Assembly (NCBI GenBank): GCA_029059925.1 | Contig: JAIDVA010000386.1 | Coordinates: 1 to 19,993, forward strand | Origin: Eubacterium sp. | GTDB lineage: Bacteria > Bacillota > Clostridia > Oscillospirales > Acutalibacteraceae | Length of the DNA: 19,993 nucleotides | Direction of reading: 5' to 3' | Part shown: positions 6,625 through 14,078 of the stretch, piece after piece | Layout: every line of letters starts with the position of its first letter | Numbering within the stretch: position 1 is the first letter of the stretch | The notes under the pieces: model-generated | Databases searched by the model: none | Told to the model about the DNA's origin: nothing | Seen by the model: the letters and a program-made list of their open reading frames with translations, nothing else | Made by a program: the position numbers and the translations under genes

Positions 6625-8130
6625 ATGGAAAAGCTTAAGTATTTTGTTAACGGAGAATTCAAGGACTCCAAGACTGATGTCTGGTATGACCTGCATAATC
6701 CGTCAACAGGTGAAATCACAGGTCAGGCACCATGCTGCACTAACGATGAGGTGCTTGAGGCTATTGAGGCTGCAAAGGCTGCATACCCTGCATGGAGAGC
6801 AACACCTGCAAGAAAAAGAACACAGATTCTTTACAAGGTAAGAGAGCTGCTGCTTGAACATATGGAAGAGCTTACAATGCTTGTTTGTGAAGAAAACGGC
6901 AAAACATGGGGCGAGGCTGAAGGTGATGTCGGCAAAGCACAGGAAGGCACAGAGCTTGCTATTCAAGCGCCTTCACTTATGATGGGCGAAAGCCTTATGG
7001 ACGCATCAACAGGCTTCGATACAGTTAAATACCGTGAGCCTATGGGTGTATTTGCAGGTATTGTTCCTGTTAACTTCCCTGCTATGATTCCGTTTGGCTG
7101 GATGGCTCCTGTATGTCTTGCATGCGGCAACACAATGGTGCTCAAGGCTGCATCTCTCACACCAAGAACAGCTATGAGAATCGGCGAGCTTTACAAGGAG
7201 GCAGGTATTCCTGACGGTGTAATCAACATCGTAACCTGTTCAAGACATGAGATTGATACTATTCTTGAGCATCCTGATGTTAAGGGTATCACCTTCGTAG
7301 GTTCAACTCCTGTAGGTCTTAAGGTTTATGAAAAAGCAGCTGCAAACGGCAAGAGATGTCAGGCACTCTGCCAGGCTAAAAACCACGCACTTATCCTTGA
7401 GGATTGTGCACTTGAAAGAACCGTTGCAGGCGTTATCAACTCAGCTTACGGATGTGCAGGTCAGAGATGTATGGCACTTTCCTGCGTTGTCGTTCAGGAA
7501 TCTATTGCTGACAAATTTGTCGCTGAGCTTAAGGCACAGGCACAGAACATCAACTGCGGTCCTGCATGGGATAAGTCAACACGTCTTGGCCCTATCACAT
7601 ATGAAAAGCACTACAAAGAGGTTCTCGCTGATATTCAGAAGGGTATCGATGAGGGTGCAACACTTGTACTTGACGGTCGCAATCCTGAATTGCCTGAGGG
7701 ATATGAGAACGGCTACTTTGTTGGTCCTACAATCTTTGATAATGTAACTGAGGATATGACCATCGGCAGAGATGAGGTATTCGGTCCTGTACTTTGCGTC
7801 AAGAGATGCAAGGACTTTGATGAGGGTCTTGCTATTATGAATGCAAGCCCATATGCTAACGGCTCAGTTATCTATACACAGAGCGGTTACTATGCTCGTC
7901 AGTTTGCACGCTACACAGACGGCGGTCAGGTTGGTATCAATGTTGGTATTCCTGTACCTGTAGGCTTCATTCCATTCAGCGGTCACAAGCAGAGCTTCTT
8001 CGGCGATTTACATTGTCTTGGCAAGGATGCTTACCGCTTCTTCACAGAGAGCAAGTCTGTTACACAGCACTGGTTTGACGAGGAGGAAATGAAGGCAAAA
8101 GAGGTTGACACCTGGGACGGTCTTCTTTAA
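6625..8130 (+). CDS. mmsA: CoA-acylating methylmalonate-semialdehyde dehydrogenase family enzyme
   Basis: A full-length aldehyde dehydrogenase superfamily protein of 501 residues in the MmsA/IolA branch. Visible features are PVNFP with N150 (oxyanion hole), the nucleotide-binding Lys in MVLKAASLTP (K174), and the catalytic cysteine C282 in AGQRCMALS. The site of the general-base Glu found in hydrolytic ALDHs reads QAKNH, as in CoA-acylating members. The MmsA signature FSGHKQSFFGDLH and FFTESKSVTQHW closes the protein. These enzymes convert malonate or methylmalonate semialdehyde with NAD and CoA to acetyl- or propionyl-CoA. No other inositol or valine genes lie nearby, so the true substrate is open. 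The iron alcohol dehydrogenase 1 kb downstream could share an aldehyde intermediate. Start: ATG 6625, AGAGG at 8 nt. GC content is visibly higher than in the left island. Confidence 0.9.
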   Translation: MEKLKYFVNGEFKDSKTDVWYDLHNPSTGEITGQAPCCTNDEVLEAIEAAKAAYPAWRATPARKRTQILYKVRELLLEHMEELTMLVCEENGKTWGEAEGDVGKAQEGTELAIQAPSLMMGESLMDASTGFDTVKYREPMGVFAGIVPVNFPAMIPFGWMAPVCLACGNTMVLKAASLTPRTAMRIGELYKEAGIPDGVINIVTCSRHEIDTILEHPDVKGITFVGSTPVGLKVYEKAAANGKRCQALCQAKNHALILEDCALERTVAGVINSAYGCAGQRCMALSCVVVQESIADKFVAELKAQAQNINCGPAWDKSTRLGPITYEKHYKEVLADIQKGIDEGATLVLDGRNPELPEGYENGYFVGPTIFDNVTEDMTIGRDEVFGPVLCVKRCKDFDEGLAIMNASPYANGSVIYTQSGYYARQFARYTDGGQVGINVGIPVPVGFIPFSGHKQSFFGDLHCLGKDAYRFFTESKSVTQHWFDEEEMKAKEVDTWDGLL

Positions 8131-8149
8131 TTCATAATTTCAAATAGCA

Positions 8150-8176
8150 AAAGCCGTTGGAGATTCCAACGGCTTT
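8150..8176. terminator. Bidirectional terminator between mmsA and XRE gene
   Basis: A perfect 12-bp stem, AAAGCCGTTGGA with TCCAACGGCTTT, and a 3-nt loop, between converging genes. Flanking T/A tracts are short. Confidence 0.8.
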
Positions 8177-8185
8177 CATTATTGT

Positions 8186-8407
8186 TTATCTTTCGGGATA
8201 ATCCAAATCTTTCGGCAAACCTAAAATATAATCTGCTGATACTCTATAAAATTTGCAAAGTGTTTCTAAAGTATCAATTGGCAATGCTCGCAATCCAAGT
8301 TCATAACTTGATATTGCTGTTTGCTTAACAAACAATACCTCCGCAATATTCTGTTGCGTTAAATCTCTGTCTTCTCTTAATGCTTTTAATCTTTGATAGT
8401 ATTTCAT
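8186..8407 (-). CDS. Small XRE-family transcriptional regulator
   Basis: A 73-residue protein that is almost entirely one Cro/C1-type helix-turn-helix: LKALREDRDLTQQNIAEVL, then KQTAISSYELGLRALPIDTL, ending with the dimer-side YILGLP. This is a complete one-domain DNA-binding repressor. ATG 8407 has AGAGG 8 nt upstream. It is divergent from a second small XRE gene 326 bp away, and palindromes lie upstream of it at 8451-8480, so autoregulation is likely. The pair resembles the regulators of small mobile elements, but I see no toxin, phage or conjugation gene beside them. Confidence 0.88.
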   Translation of the reverse strand: MKYYQRLKALREDRDLTQQNIAEVLFVKQTAISSYELGLRALPIDTLETLCKFYRVSADYILGLPKDLDYPER

Positions 8408-8564
8408 AATTTATAACCTCTTTTCTCCAATGCTCATCTAATAATATCATACACATATATATTTGTGTTAATTTCACAAACATATATAAATATTCGTTCT
8501 TTATATTAAGAATTGCATTTTTGATTTTTGAAGTATAATCATCTAAAAGTTTTATATCAGACAT
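8325..8564 (-). CDS. Possible small ORF overlapping the XRE gene
   Basis: ATG 8564 has a good ribosome binding site (GAGGGTGA, 6 nt spacing) and opens a 79-residue frame whose first 25-30 residues are polar and helical-looking (MSDIKLLDDYTSKIKNAIL). The frame then overlaps the 5' end of the clear XRE gene by 83 bp in another phase. It may be a short leader peptide or the remnant of a gene cut off by the XRE gene. I do not recognise a family. Confidence 0.22.
   Translation of the reverse strand: MSDIKLLDDYTSKIKNAILNIKNEYLYMFVKLTQIYMCMILLDEHWRKEVINYEILSKIKSIKRRQRFNATEYCGGIVC
8451..8480. promoter_or_regulatory. Overlapping palindromes, probable operator of the 8186-8407 regulator
   Basis: ACACA-N8-TGTGT (8451-8468) overlaps TTTGTG-N7-CACAAA (8462-8480). 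Both are close upstream of the XRE start and near possible -10 sequences such as TATGAT on the minus strand. Binding is inferred. Confidence 0.5.
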
Positions 8565-8636
8565 TTTTAATCACCCTCATTCTTTGTCCCTGCTTTAGTT
8601 AACACAAGGTGCAGAGTAACCCTCATAAAAAATGCA

Positions 8637-8700
8637 TAGACCAATTGGACTACTAATATATTAGACTATTTGGTCTATTTTGTCAAGACCATATGGTCTA
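8637..8700. promoter_or_regulatory. Three tandem TAGACCA-NN-TGGTCTA operators
   Basis: Three 16-bp near-palindromes lie at 8637-8652, 8662-8677 and 8685-8700, with starts 25 and 23 bp apart. The third contains the perfect palindrome AGACCATATGGTCT. They fill the region just upstream of the second XRE gene, overlap a possible -35 (TTGTCA, 8680-8685), and end about 34 bp before its start codon. Cooperative autorepression by that protein is the simplest reading. Confidence 0.65.
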
Positions 8701-8733
8701 ATTTGTTATATTTATTTAAAAGGAGGTGAAAAA

Positions 8734-8952
8734 ATGAAAACAAGGCTAAGAGATTTACGAGAAGATAACGACCTAACACAAGAACAAGCGGCAATAATAG
8801 GATGCATCAGTAAAAAATCATATGAAAGATATGAAAACGGAATAAGAGATATACCCTTAGAAATCGTTAAAAAATATTCAGAATTTTATAACGTACCAAT
8901 AGACTACATAGCTTTTAAAACAAATATTAAAAAACCATATCCAAAAAAATAA
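8734..8952 (+). CDS. Second small XRE-family transcriptional regulator
   Basis: A 72-residue single-domain Cro/C1-type protein: LRDLREDNDLTQEQAAIIG, then KKSYERYENGIRDIPLEIV, and a Lys-rich tail (KTNIKKPYPKK). ATG 8734 is set by a near-perfect AGGAGGTG 6 nt upstream; the frame opens earlier at 8680, but that start would lie inside the operators. Three palindromic operators precede it. It is AT-richer than the dehydrogenase genes on either side and is probably of mobile origin. Its target beyond itself is unknown; the alcohol dehydrogenase downstream has its own promoter. Confidence 0.85.
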   Translation: MKTRLRDLREDNDLTQEQAAIIGCISKKSYERYENGIRDIPLEIVKKYSEFYNVPIDYIAFKTNIKKPYPKK

Positions 8953-8985
8953 ATTTATGCAAATTGCACAACTTATATATTTATC

Positions 8986-9003
8986 GTTCACCTTAAGGTG
9001 AAC
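8986..9003. promoter_or_regulatory. Perfect 18-bp palindrome of unknown function
   Basis: GTTCACCTTAAGGTGAAC is perfectly self-complementary and lies between the XRE gene and the alcohol dehydrogenase promoter. It has no T run and no loop, so it is a better protein-binding site than terminator. Confidence 0.4.
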
Positions 9004-9028
9004 ATTAATTGAACAGAGAAAATAAAAA

Positions 9029-9051
9029 AGCGATGTCATAAAGACACCGCT
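9029..9051. terminator. Hairpin, possible terminator
   Basis: AGCGATGTC and GACACCGCT form a 9-bp stem with one mismatch and an ATAAA loop. The T run is on the minus strand; on the plus strand only CTATTT follows. It could end the XRE transcript weakly. Confidence 0.35.
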
Positions 9052-9103
9052 CTATTTATGACATAAAGCATATAACTTTTCTTTATTTAATATAAAATTA
9101 CTA

Positions 9104-9131
9104 TTGACTTTTTACGCAATCGGGCTAAAAT
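9104..9131 (+). promoter_or_regulatory. SigmaA promoter for the alcohol dehydrogenase gene
   Basis: TTGACT (9104-9109), 16 bp, TAAAAT (9126-9131). The start would be near 9138, about 32 nt before ATG 9170, with GTGAGG (9155-9160) as ribosome binding site. Confidence 0.6.
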
Positions 9132-9169
9132 ATATTTGTTAATTTTTTGTCACAGTGAGGTAAAAGGAA

Positions 9170-10324
9170 ATGGGAAGTCAGTTTATTATGCCCGGCAAAA
9201 TCGTTTACGGCGAAGGCGCATTGCAAAATGCCAAGGAGCTTATAAAGAATTTAGGCAAAAAGGCAATGATTGTTACAGATGAATTTATGGTAAGACTCGG
9301 CAATGTTAAGCTTGTAACAGCAATACTGGACGAGCTTGGAATTGACCACTGCATTTACGACAAGGTCAACTGCGAGCCTACAGACATCATAATCAATAAC
9401 GGACTTGACCTTTACAAAGCTGAGAGCTGTGACTTTTTAATCGCAATCGGTGGTGGCTCACCAATTGACGCTATGAAGGCTATCGGAGCAGTTGCCTCCA
9501 ACGGCGGAAATATCAATGATTATTACGGCAAAACAATCAGCAAACCTGCACCGCCAATGGTCGCAGTACCGACAACAAGCGGAACAGGCTCAGAGGCTAC
9601 ACAGTTCACAATTATTACAAATACGGAAAAGGACATTAAAATGCTGCTCAAGGGCGCAGTGCTTATGCCTGATCTTGCAATTGATGACCCTGCTTTCACG
9701 CTGACAGCACCGCAGTCGGTTACAGCTGCAACAGGACTTGATGCACTCTGCCACGCAGCTGAGGCATATACATCAAAAAAGGCGCAGCCGCTCACAGATG
9801 AATTTGCACTTTCTGCAATAAAGAAAATTTTTAAATATCTGCCGATTTGTTTCAGAGAGGGACAGAATGTTAAGGCACGGGAACAAATGTCACTCGCCGC
9901 ACTTGAGGCAGGTGTAGCCTTTAACAATGCGTCTGTAACAATCATTCACGGTATGAGCAGACCGATCGGTGCACTTTTCCATGTGCCGCACGGAATCAGC
10001 AATGCAATGCTTTTATCAGAATGCTTTGGATATGTATATGACGGAGCATATGAACGCTTTGCCGATATGGCAAGAGCAATCGGTGCTGCCGATGATAAAG
10101 AAAGCGACAAAGCCGCTGCTAAAAAATTTATTGATGCATGTGAAAAGCTTTGCAAGGTATGTGAAATTCCGACACTTGAGCAATACGGAATTGAAAAGGA
10201 AAAGTTTTTCGAGGTAATGGATAAAATGGCAGATGATGCAATCGCATCAGGCTCTCCTGCAAATACCATAAAGGAAATTGAAAAAGAAGATATATTGAAC
10301 ATTTATAAAGCACTTTGGAAATAA
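9170..10324 (+). CDS. Iron-containing (group III) alcohol dehydrogenase
   Basis: A 384-residue member of the Fe-ADH family, full length. The NAD(P)-binding domain shows GGGSPIDAMK (94-103) and TTSGTGSEAT (135-144). The metal site is complete: D191 and H195 in GLDALCHAAEAY, H260 in IIHGMSRPIG, and H274 in HVPHGISNAML. Such enzymes interconvert primary alcohols or hydroxyacids and aldehydes with NAD(P)H in the cytoplasm. The substrate cannot be told from sequence; pairing with the CoA-acylating semialdehyde dehydrogenase upstream would fit alcohol-aldehyde-acyl-CoA interconversion. The gene is monocistronic, with its own promoter and a strong terminator. Confidence 0.92.
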   Translation: MGSQFIMPGKIVYGEGALQNAKELIKNLGKKAMIVTDEFMVRLGNVKLVTAILDELGIDHCIYDKVNCEPTDIIINNGLDLYKAESCDFLIAIGGGSPIDAMKAIGAVASNGGNINDYYGKTISKPAPPMVAVPTTSGTGSEATQFTIITNTEKDIKMLLKGAVLMPDLAIDDPAFTLTAPQSVTAATGLDALCHAAEAYTSKKAQPLTDEFALSAIKKIFKYLPICFREGQNVKAREQMSLAALEAGVAFNNASVTIIHGMSRPIGALFHVPHGISNAMLLSECFGYVYDGAYERFADMARAIGAADDKESDKAAAKKFIDACEKLCKVCEIPTLEQYGIEKEKFFEVMDKMADDAIASGSPANTIKEIEKEDILNIYKALWK

Positions 10325-10334
10325 GAGCATAATG

Positions 10335-10373
10335 AACCCCGATGATATTTCACTTCATTTTATCATCGGGGTT
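10335..10373. terminator. Bidirectional terminator between ADH and HAD genes
   Basis: A 13-bp perfect stem, AACCCCGATGATA with TATCATCGGGGTT, and a 13-nt loop lie between converging genes. Confidence 0.85.
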
Positions 10374-10376
10374 TCA

Positions 10377-11057
10377 TTATATATATTTTATTATGTCTGA
10401 TAATTTATTAATTTCATATGTTGGTATAAGCTGTGCTGTATTAATTTCATGATTCGGATTAAACCACACCGTTTTAATACCTGCATTTATACCGCCTTTT
10501 ATGTCGGATGAGAGACTGTCGCCGACAATAATGGTCTCTTCTCTGTTAAAATTTTCTATTCTCTCAAAGCAGCAGTTAAAAAATTCTATATTAGGCTTTT
10601 CATAACCTACAACCTCGGATATAAAAATGCCTTTAAAATATTTCGAAATACCGGAGCTTTTCAGCCTGCCATCCTGCACTCGTTTTGCGCCATTTGAAAC
10701 AAGATAAAGGTCATAGCCTTTATCACAGAGCGTCTTAATAAGCTCCTCTGCCCCATCCATAAAATAATGCCCTATGCACAAATTATCTTCATAAATTGCA
10801 GTAGCCTTTTGAGGTGAAATATCAAGCCCCAGTTCATCAAAAAGCAGCTTATATCTGTTAACCTTAACCTGCTCGCGTGTAAGCTTGCCAAGCTCAAGCA
10901 GCTTCCACTGTGATATATTTAACTCGCTGTATCTTTTGATTATGTACTCTGTCGGTTCAATACCGAATGATACCAGTGTTTTAGAAAGTGCCACACGCTC
11001 TGCCATTTTGAAATCAAATATGGTATCATCAAGATCAAACAAAATATTTTTAATCAT
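10377..11057 (-). CDS. yjjG: HAD-superfamily hydrolase, YjjG-type nucleotidase
   Basis: A 226-residue HAD phosphatase. Motif I is FDLDDTIFDF (nucleophile D8, acid D10), motif II is LVSNGA, the motif III lysine is in GYEKPNIEFF, and motif IV is GDSLSSDIKGG. The C1-type helical cap follows motif I. The FDF after motif I and the overall layout match the YjjG noncanonical pyrimidine nucleotidases, which dephosphorylate damaged or unusual nucleoside monophosphates; the exact substrate is inferred. ATG 11057 follows AGAGGA at about 6 nt; the frame extends upstream to 11108, but that part lies in the neighbouring terminator. It is separated from the feo operon by that terminator. Confidence 0.87.
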   Translation of the reverse strand: MIKNILFDLDDTIFDFKMAERVALSKTLVSFGIEPTEYIIKRYSELNISQWKLLELGKLTREQVKVNRYKLLFDELGLDISPQKATAIYEDNLCIGHYFMDGAEELIKTLCDKGYDLYLVSNGAKRVQDGRLKSSGISKYFKGIFISEVVGYEKPNIEFFNCCFERIENFNREETIIVGDSLSSDIKGGINAGIKTVWFNPNHEINTAQLIPTYEINKLSDIIKYI

Positions 11058-11088
11058 ATTCTTTCCTCTTAAAACACAAAAAACAATC

Positions 11089-11123
11089 CGTTGATGTAAT
11101 TGTAGCATACATCAACGGATTTT
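11089..11123. terminator. Strong bidirectional hairpin terminator after the feo operon
   Basis: ATCCGTTGATGT pairs with ACATCAACGGAT around a short loop. The minus strand continues with TGTTTTTTG, so it should end the feoA2-feoB2 transcript before the HAD gene. Confidence 0.85.
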
Positions 11124-11134
11124 TCTATAATTAT

Positions 11135-11305
11135 TTATTCATTGCATTTATTACAACCGCAGCCACATTCACTGCAATTACAGCCGCAGGCACTTCTGCC
11201 TGATTTTTTATCCTTAACCATTTTCACAACAACAGCTGTAACAATGCCGGCTAAAATCAACAGCACGATAATAGTGCCTATATTTTCAGATAAAAAAGCT
11301 ATCAT
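11135..11305 (-). CDS. FeoB-associated Cys-rich membrane protein (small)
   Basis: A 56-residue protein starting at ATG 11305, with AAGGTG at 7 nt that overlaps the feoB2 stop region (9 bp between the genes). One membrane helix spans about 8-28 (IGTIIVLLILAGIVTAVVV). It is followed by a basic KMVKDKK stretch and a tail with seven cysteines (C40, 42, 44, 47, 49, 51, 54; CGCNCSECGCGCNKC). This matches the small Cys-rich membrane proteins often found behind feoB in Firmicutes. A role in handling incoming Fe(II) or in FeoB function is likely, but the mechanism is unknown. It is the last gene of the feoA2-feoB2 operon. Confidence 0.88.
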   Translation of the reverse strand: MIAFLSENIGTIIVLLILAGIVTAVVVKMVKDKKSGRSACGCNCSECGCGCNKCNE

Positions 11306-11314
11306 AAAAACACC

Positions 11315-13738
11315 TTACTTTCTTTTAGCACCAATCTTCATTGCGCTTGTATCAAGGGTTGTTGATTTTTTATAAGGACGAACAAGCATAAAGATTAAGA
11401 ATGCCAGAACAATCACAGCCGCTATTACACCGATAAGGCTTGCCTGACCCGCAAAAAGCATACCAAGCTGATAGATAATAAGCGAAATTGCATAAGCAAA
11501 CAAACACTGATAAGCAATTGCAAACAACGTCCACTTAGGGTTATTCATCTCTCTTCTGATAGCACCCATTGCTGCAAAGCAAGGTGCACAAAGAAGATTA
11601 AAGATAAGGAAGGAATAGCCTGCAAGAGGGGTAAGACCTTCAAAATCAAGCACACCGAATACACCAACAACCTCTTCCTTAGCAACAAGACCCATCACAG
11701 TAGCGATAGCCGCCTTGATGTTGCCGAAGCCAAGCGGTGAGAATATCCATTTAACAGCATTACCGATTATACCAAGTACGGATGTCTCAAGCTCCATATC
11801 AATATCAAATCCAAATCCGCCTGCCTCACGCACGCCAAAATGTGAGCCAACCCAAATAACAATTGTTGCAAGAAGAATGATTGTACCCGCTTTTTTGATG
11901 AAAGAGGATGCACGTTCCCAAACCGAACGCAAAACATTGCCGGGAGTAGGCCAATGGTAAGCAGGAAGTTCCATAACAAACGGTGCCGGATCACCTGCAA
12001 ACATCTTTGATTTCTTAAGCATAATGCCCGAAATAACAATTGCAGCAATACCAACAAAATACGCACTTGGTGCTACCCACCATGCACCGCCGAAGAGAGC
12101 GCTTGAAATAAGTGCTATAATAGGCAGCTTAGCACTGCACGGAATAAAGGTGGTGGTAATAATCGTCATTCGTCTGTCATGTTCGTTTTCAATGGTACGT
12201 GATGCCATAATACCGGGAACGCCGCAGCCTGTACCGATAAGAATCGGAATAAAGGATTTTCCCGATAAGCCGAATTTGCGGAAAATTCTGTCCATAAGAA
12301 ATGCAACACGTGACATATATCCACAGCTTTCAAGAAATGCAAGGAATACAAACAGCACAAGCAGCTGCGGAACAAAGCCAAGAACAGCACCTACACCGCC
12401 GATAATACCATCAATTACAAGGCTGTTAACCCAATCAGCACAATTGATTTTATCAAGCAGACTGCCGACAAGTGTAGGAATACCCGGAACATAAATTCCA
12501 TAATCCATTGTATCAGGAACACCTTCAGCGTCCTCACCTACTGCGGCATCAACGATTTCTGAAATATCATAGCCTTCGCTTGCAAGTGAATCACCATATG
12601 AACTATAAGCCTCATCAAAAGCGGCATAGTCACCCTCGGCAACAGCATCCTGAATATCCTGTGCACCGATTACTTCAGCATTTACCGCAAGATCAACTGT
12701 TTCTTTCAGTTCAGGTGTAAACAGATTTTCTTCGGCATATTCATTCATTGCATCGTCATATGCACTCTGACCTGTAAGATGCCAGCCATCACCGAACACA
12801 CCATCATTTGCCCAATCAGTAGCCCAGCCACCGACAGTTGTAACCGAAATAAAGTAAACAAGGAACATTATTGCTGCAAAAATCGGCAGAGCAAGAACAC
12901 GGTTCGTTACAATTTTATCGATTTTATCAGAGGTTGAAAGTCTGCCGGCATTACGCTTTTTATAAGCATCCTTAATTACAGTGGCAACATATTCATATCT
13001 TTCATTTGTAATAATACTTTCTGCATCATCATCAAGCTCAAATTCTGCTGCTCTGATATCCTCTTCAATATGTTCAAGAATCGTTTTGTCAAGCTTAAGC
13101 TTTTCAAGCACCTTGTCATCACGTTCAAAAATTTTAACGGCATACCAGCGTTGCTGCTCTGCAGGCATATCGTGCACTGCTGCCTCTTCAATATGAGCAA
13201 GTGCGTGCTCAACAACACCCGAAAAATTGTGCTTTGGAACAGATGCTCCGCCCTTTGCAGCATCAACGGCTGCCATAGCTGCATCAAAAATGCCTGTGCC
13301 CTTAAGAGCCGAGATTTCTACAACCTGACATCCAAGCTGACGTGACAATTCCTCAATTTTAATTCTGTCGCCATTCTTTCTGACAATATCCATCATATTG
13401 ATAGCAACAACAACAGGAATACCGATTTCCTTAAGCTGTGTTGTAAGATAAAGATTTCGTTCAAGATTTGTACCATCAACAAGATTGAGTATAGCATCAG
13501 GTCTCTCGTCAATAAGATAATTACGGGCAACTACCTCCTCCAAGGTATATGGTGAAAGCGAATAAATACCCGGTAAATCCATGATTACAACATCATCATT
13601 TTTTTTCAGTCGGCCCTCTTTTTTCTCAACAGTAACACCGGGCCAGTTACCTACATATTGGTTTGAACCTGTAAGTGCATTGAAGAGAGTTGTTTTTCCG
13701 CAGTTGGGATTGCCTGCAAGAGCAATTTTAATCTCCAT
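11315..13738 (-). CDS. feoB: Ferrous iron transport protein FeoB (intact, locus 2)
   Basis: A full-length FeoB of 807 residues. The N-terminal G domain has G1 GNPNCGKT (9-16), G3 DLPG (54-57), G4 NMMD (114-117) and G5 SALKG (143-147), followed by the GDI linker. The membrane part starts at about 283. Both Gate motifs are present, with their cysteines in ESCGYMSR and PCSAKLP, as is the GTGCGVPG segment. A very acidic loop of about 90 residues (about 322-412, roughly 25 Asp/Glu and one Lys) lies between the first membrane helix and the next and is predicted to be outside the cell. It should carry Fe(II) into the cell. ATG 13738 follows AAAGGAA. It forms an operon with feoA2 upstream and the Cys-rich protein downstream, with an iron-box-like site (13763-13776) just before it. 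Confidence 0.95.
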   Translation of the reverse strand: MEIKIALAGNPNCGKTTLFNALTGSNQYVGNWPGVTVEKKEGRLKKNDDVVIMDLPGIYSLSPYTLEEVVARNYLIDERPDAILNLVDGTNLERNLYLTTQLKEIGIPVVVAINMMDIVRKNGDRIKIEELSRQLGCQVVEISALKGTGIFDAAMAAVDAAKGGASVPKHNFSGVVEHALAHIEEAAVHDMPAEQQRWYAVKIFERDDKVLEKLKLDKTILEHIEEDIRAAEFELDDDAESIITNERYEYVATVIKDAYKKRNAGRLSTSDKIDKIVTNRVLALPIFAAIMFLVYFISVTTVGGWATDWANDGVFGDGWHLTGQSAYDDAMNEYAEENLFTPELKETVDLAVNAEVIGAQDIQDAVAEGDYAAFDEAYSSYGDSLASEGYDISEIVDAAVGEDAEGVPDTMDYGIYVPGIPTLVGSLLDKINCADWVNSLVIDGIIGGVGAVLGFVPQLLVLFVFLAFLESCGYMSRVAFLMDRIFRKFGLSGKSFIPILIGTGCGVPGIMASRTIENEHDRRMTIITTTFIPCSAKLPIIALISSALFGGAWWVAPSAYFVGIAAIVISGIMLKKSKMFAGDPAPFVMELPAYHWPTPGNVLRSVWERASSFIKKAGTIILLATIVIWVGSHFGVREAGGFGFDIDMELETSVLGIIGNAVKWIFSPLGFGNIKAAIATVMGLVAKEEVVGVFGVLDFEGLTPLAGYSFLIFNLLCAPCFAAMGAIRREMNNPKWTLFAIAYQCLFAYAISLIIYQLGMLFAGQASLIGVIAAVIVLAFLIFMLVRPYKKSTTLDTSAMKIGAKRK

Positions 13739-13762
13739 ATGTAATTCCTTTCTTGTATTCGA

Positions 13763-13776
13763 TTAGCCTAAACTAA
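13763..13776. promoter_or_regulatory. DtxR-type box before feoB2 (TTAG-N6-CTAA)
   Basis: On the minus strand it reads TTAGTTTAGGCTAA, 13 of 14 matches to the first 14 bases of the IdeR/DtxR consensus TTAGGTTAGGCTAACCTAA. It lies 25 bp upstream of feoB2, so feoB2 may have extra, separate iron control. A small hairpin (GAGGT-TTA-ACCTC, about 13804-13816) followed by a T run on the minus strand sits between feoA2 and this box and may attenuate read-through. Confidence 0.55.
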
Positions 13777-13823
13777 CCATCATCTATAAAAAATCACGAG
13801 GTTAAACCTCTCATATAAAAACC

Positions 13824-14045
13824 TTATTGAATTTCAATCATTTCAGCATCAGCCTTACGCAATGAAAGCTCATAACCTCTCAGATTAATTTCAATCGGAT
13901 CACCAAGCGGAGCAACCTTGCGGATATATATTTCAACACCCTTTGTAATACCCATATCCATAATACGTCGTCTGAGTGCACCTTCGCCGTGAACCTTAAC
14001 AACAGTTGAGGTTGAACCAATCTTTGCCTGTCTTAAAGTTTTCAT
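13824..14045 (-). CDS. feoA: FeoA-family ferrous iron transport protein (locus 2)
   Basis: A 73-residue SH3-like FeoA. Visible are MKTLRQAKIGSTSTV at the start, ALRRRIMDMGITKGVEI in the middle, and DPIEINLRGYELSLRKADA at the end. It supports FeoB by contacting its cytoplasmic GTPase domain. ATG 14045 is chosen because GGAGG lies 7 nt upstream; the upstream extension to 14111 would run through the promoter and its operators. It is the first gene of the intact operon feoA2-feoB2-Cys-rich protein, under an iron-box-controlled promoter, and divergent from the DtxR-family gene. Confidence 0.92.
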   Translation of the reverse strand: MKTLRQAKIGSTSTVVKVHGEGALRRRIMDMGITKGVEIYIRKVAPLGDPIEINLRGYELSLRKADAEMIEIQ

Positions 14046-14078
14046 TATTATCCTCCGTATACAATTTGTTACACAGTA

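Noticed and set aside
6644..7747. Extra ORFs on both strands in the mmsA region
   Set aside because: Shadows of the aldehyde dehydrogenase frame; low-complexity, unrecognisable products.
8186..8952. Toxin-antitoxin pair
   Set aside because: Both genes encode only DNA-binding XRE domains; no toxin-like partner is adjacent.
9492..10313. Overlapping ORFs in the alcohol dehydrogenase gene
   Set aside because: Alternative frames of a complete, conserved enzyme gene with no start signals.
11142..11375. 77-codon plus-strand ORF after feoB2
   Set aside because: It is antisense to the Cys-rich small protein, which has a ribosome binding site, a membrane helix and family resemblance.
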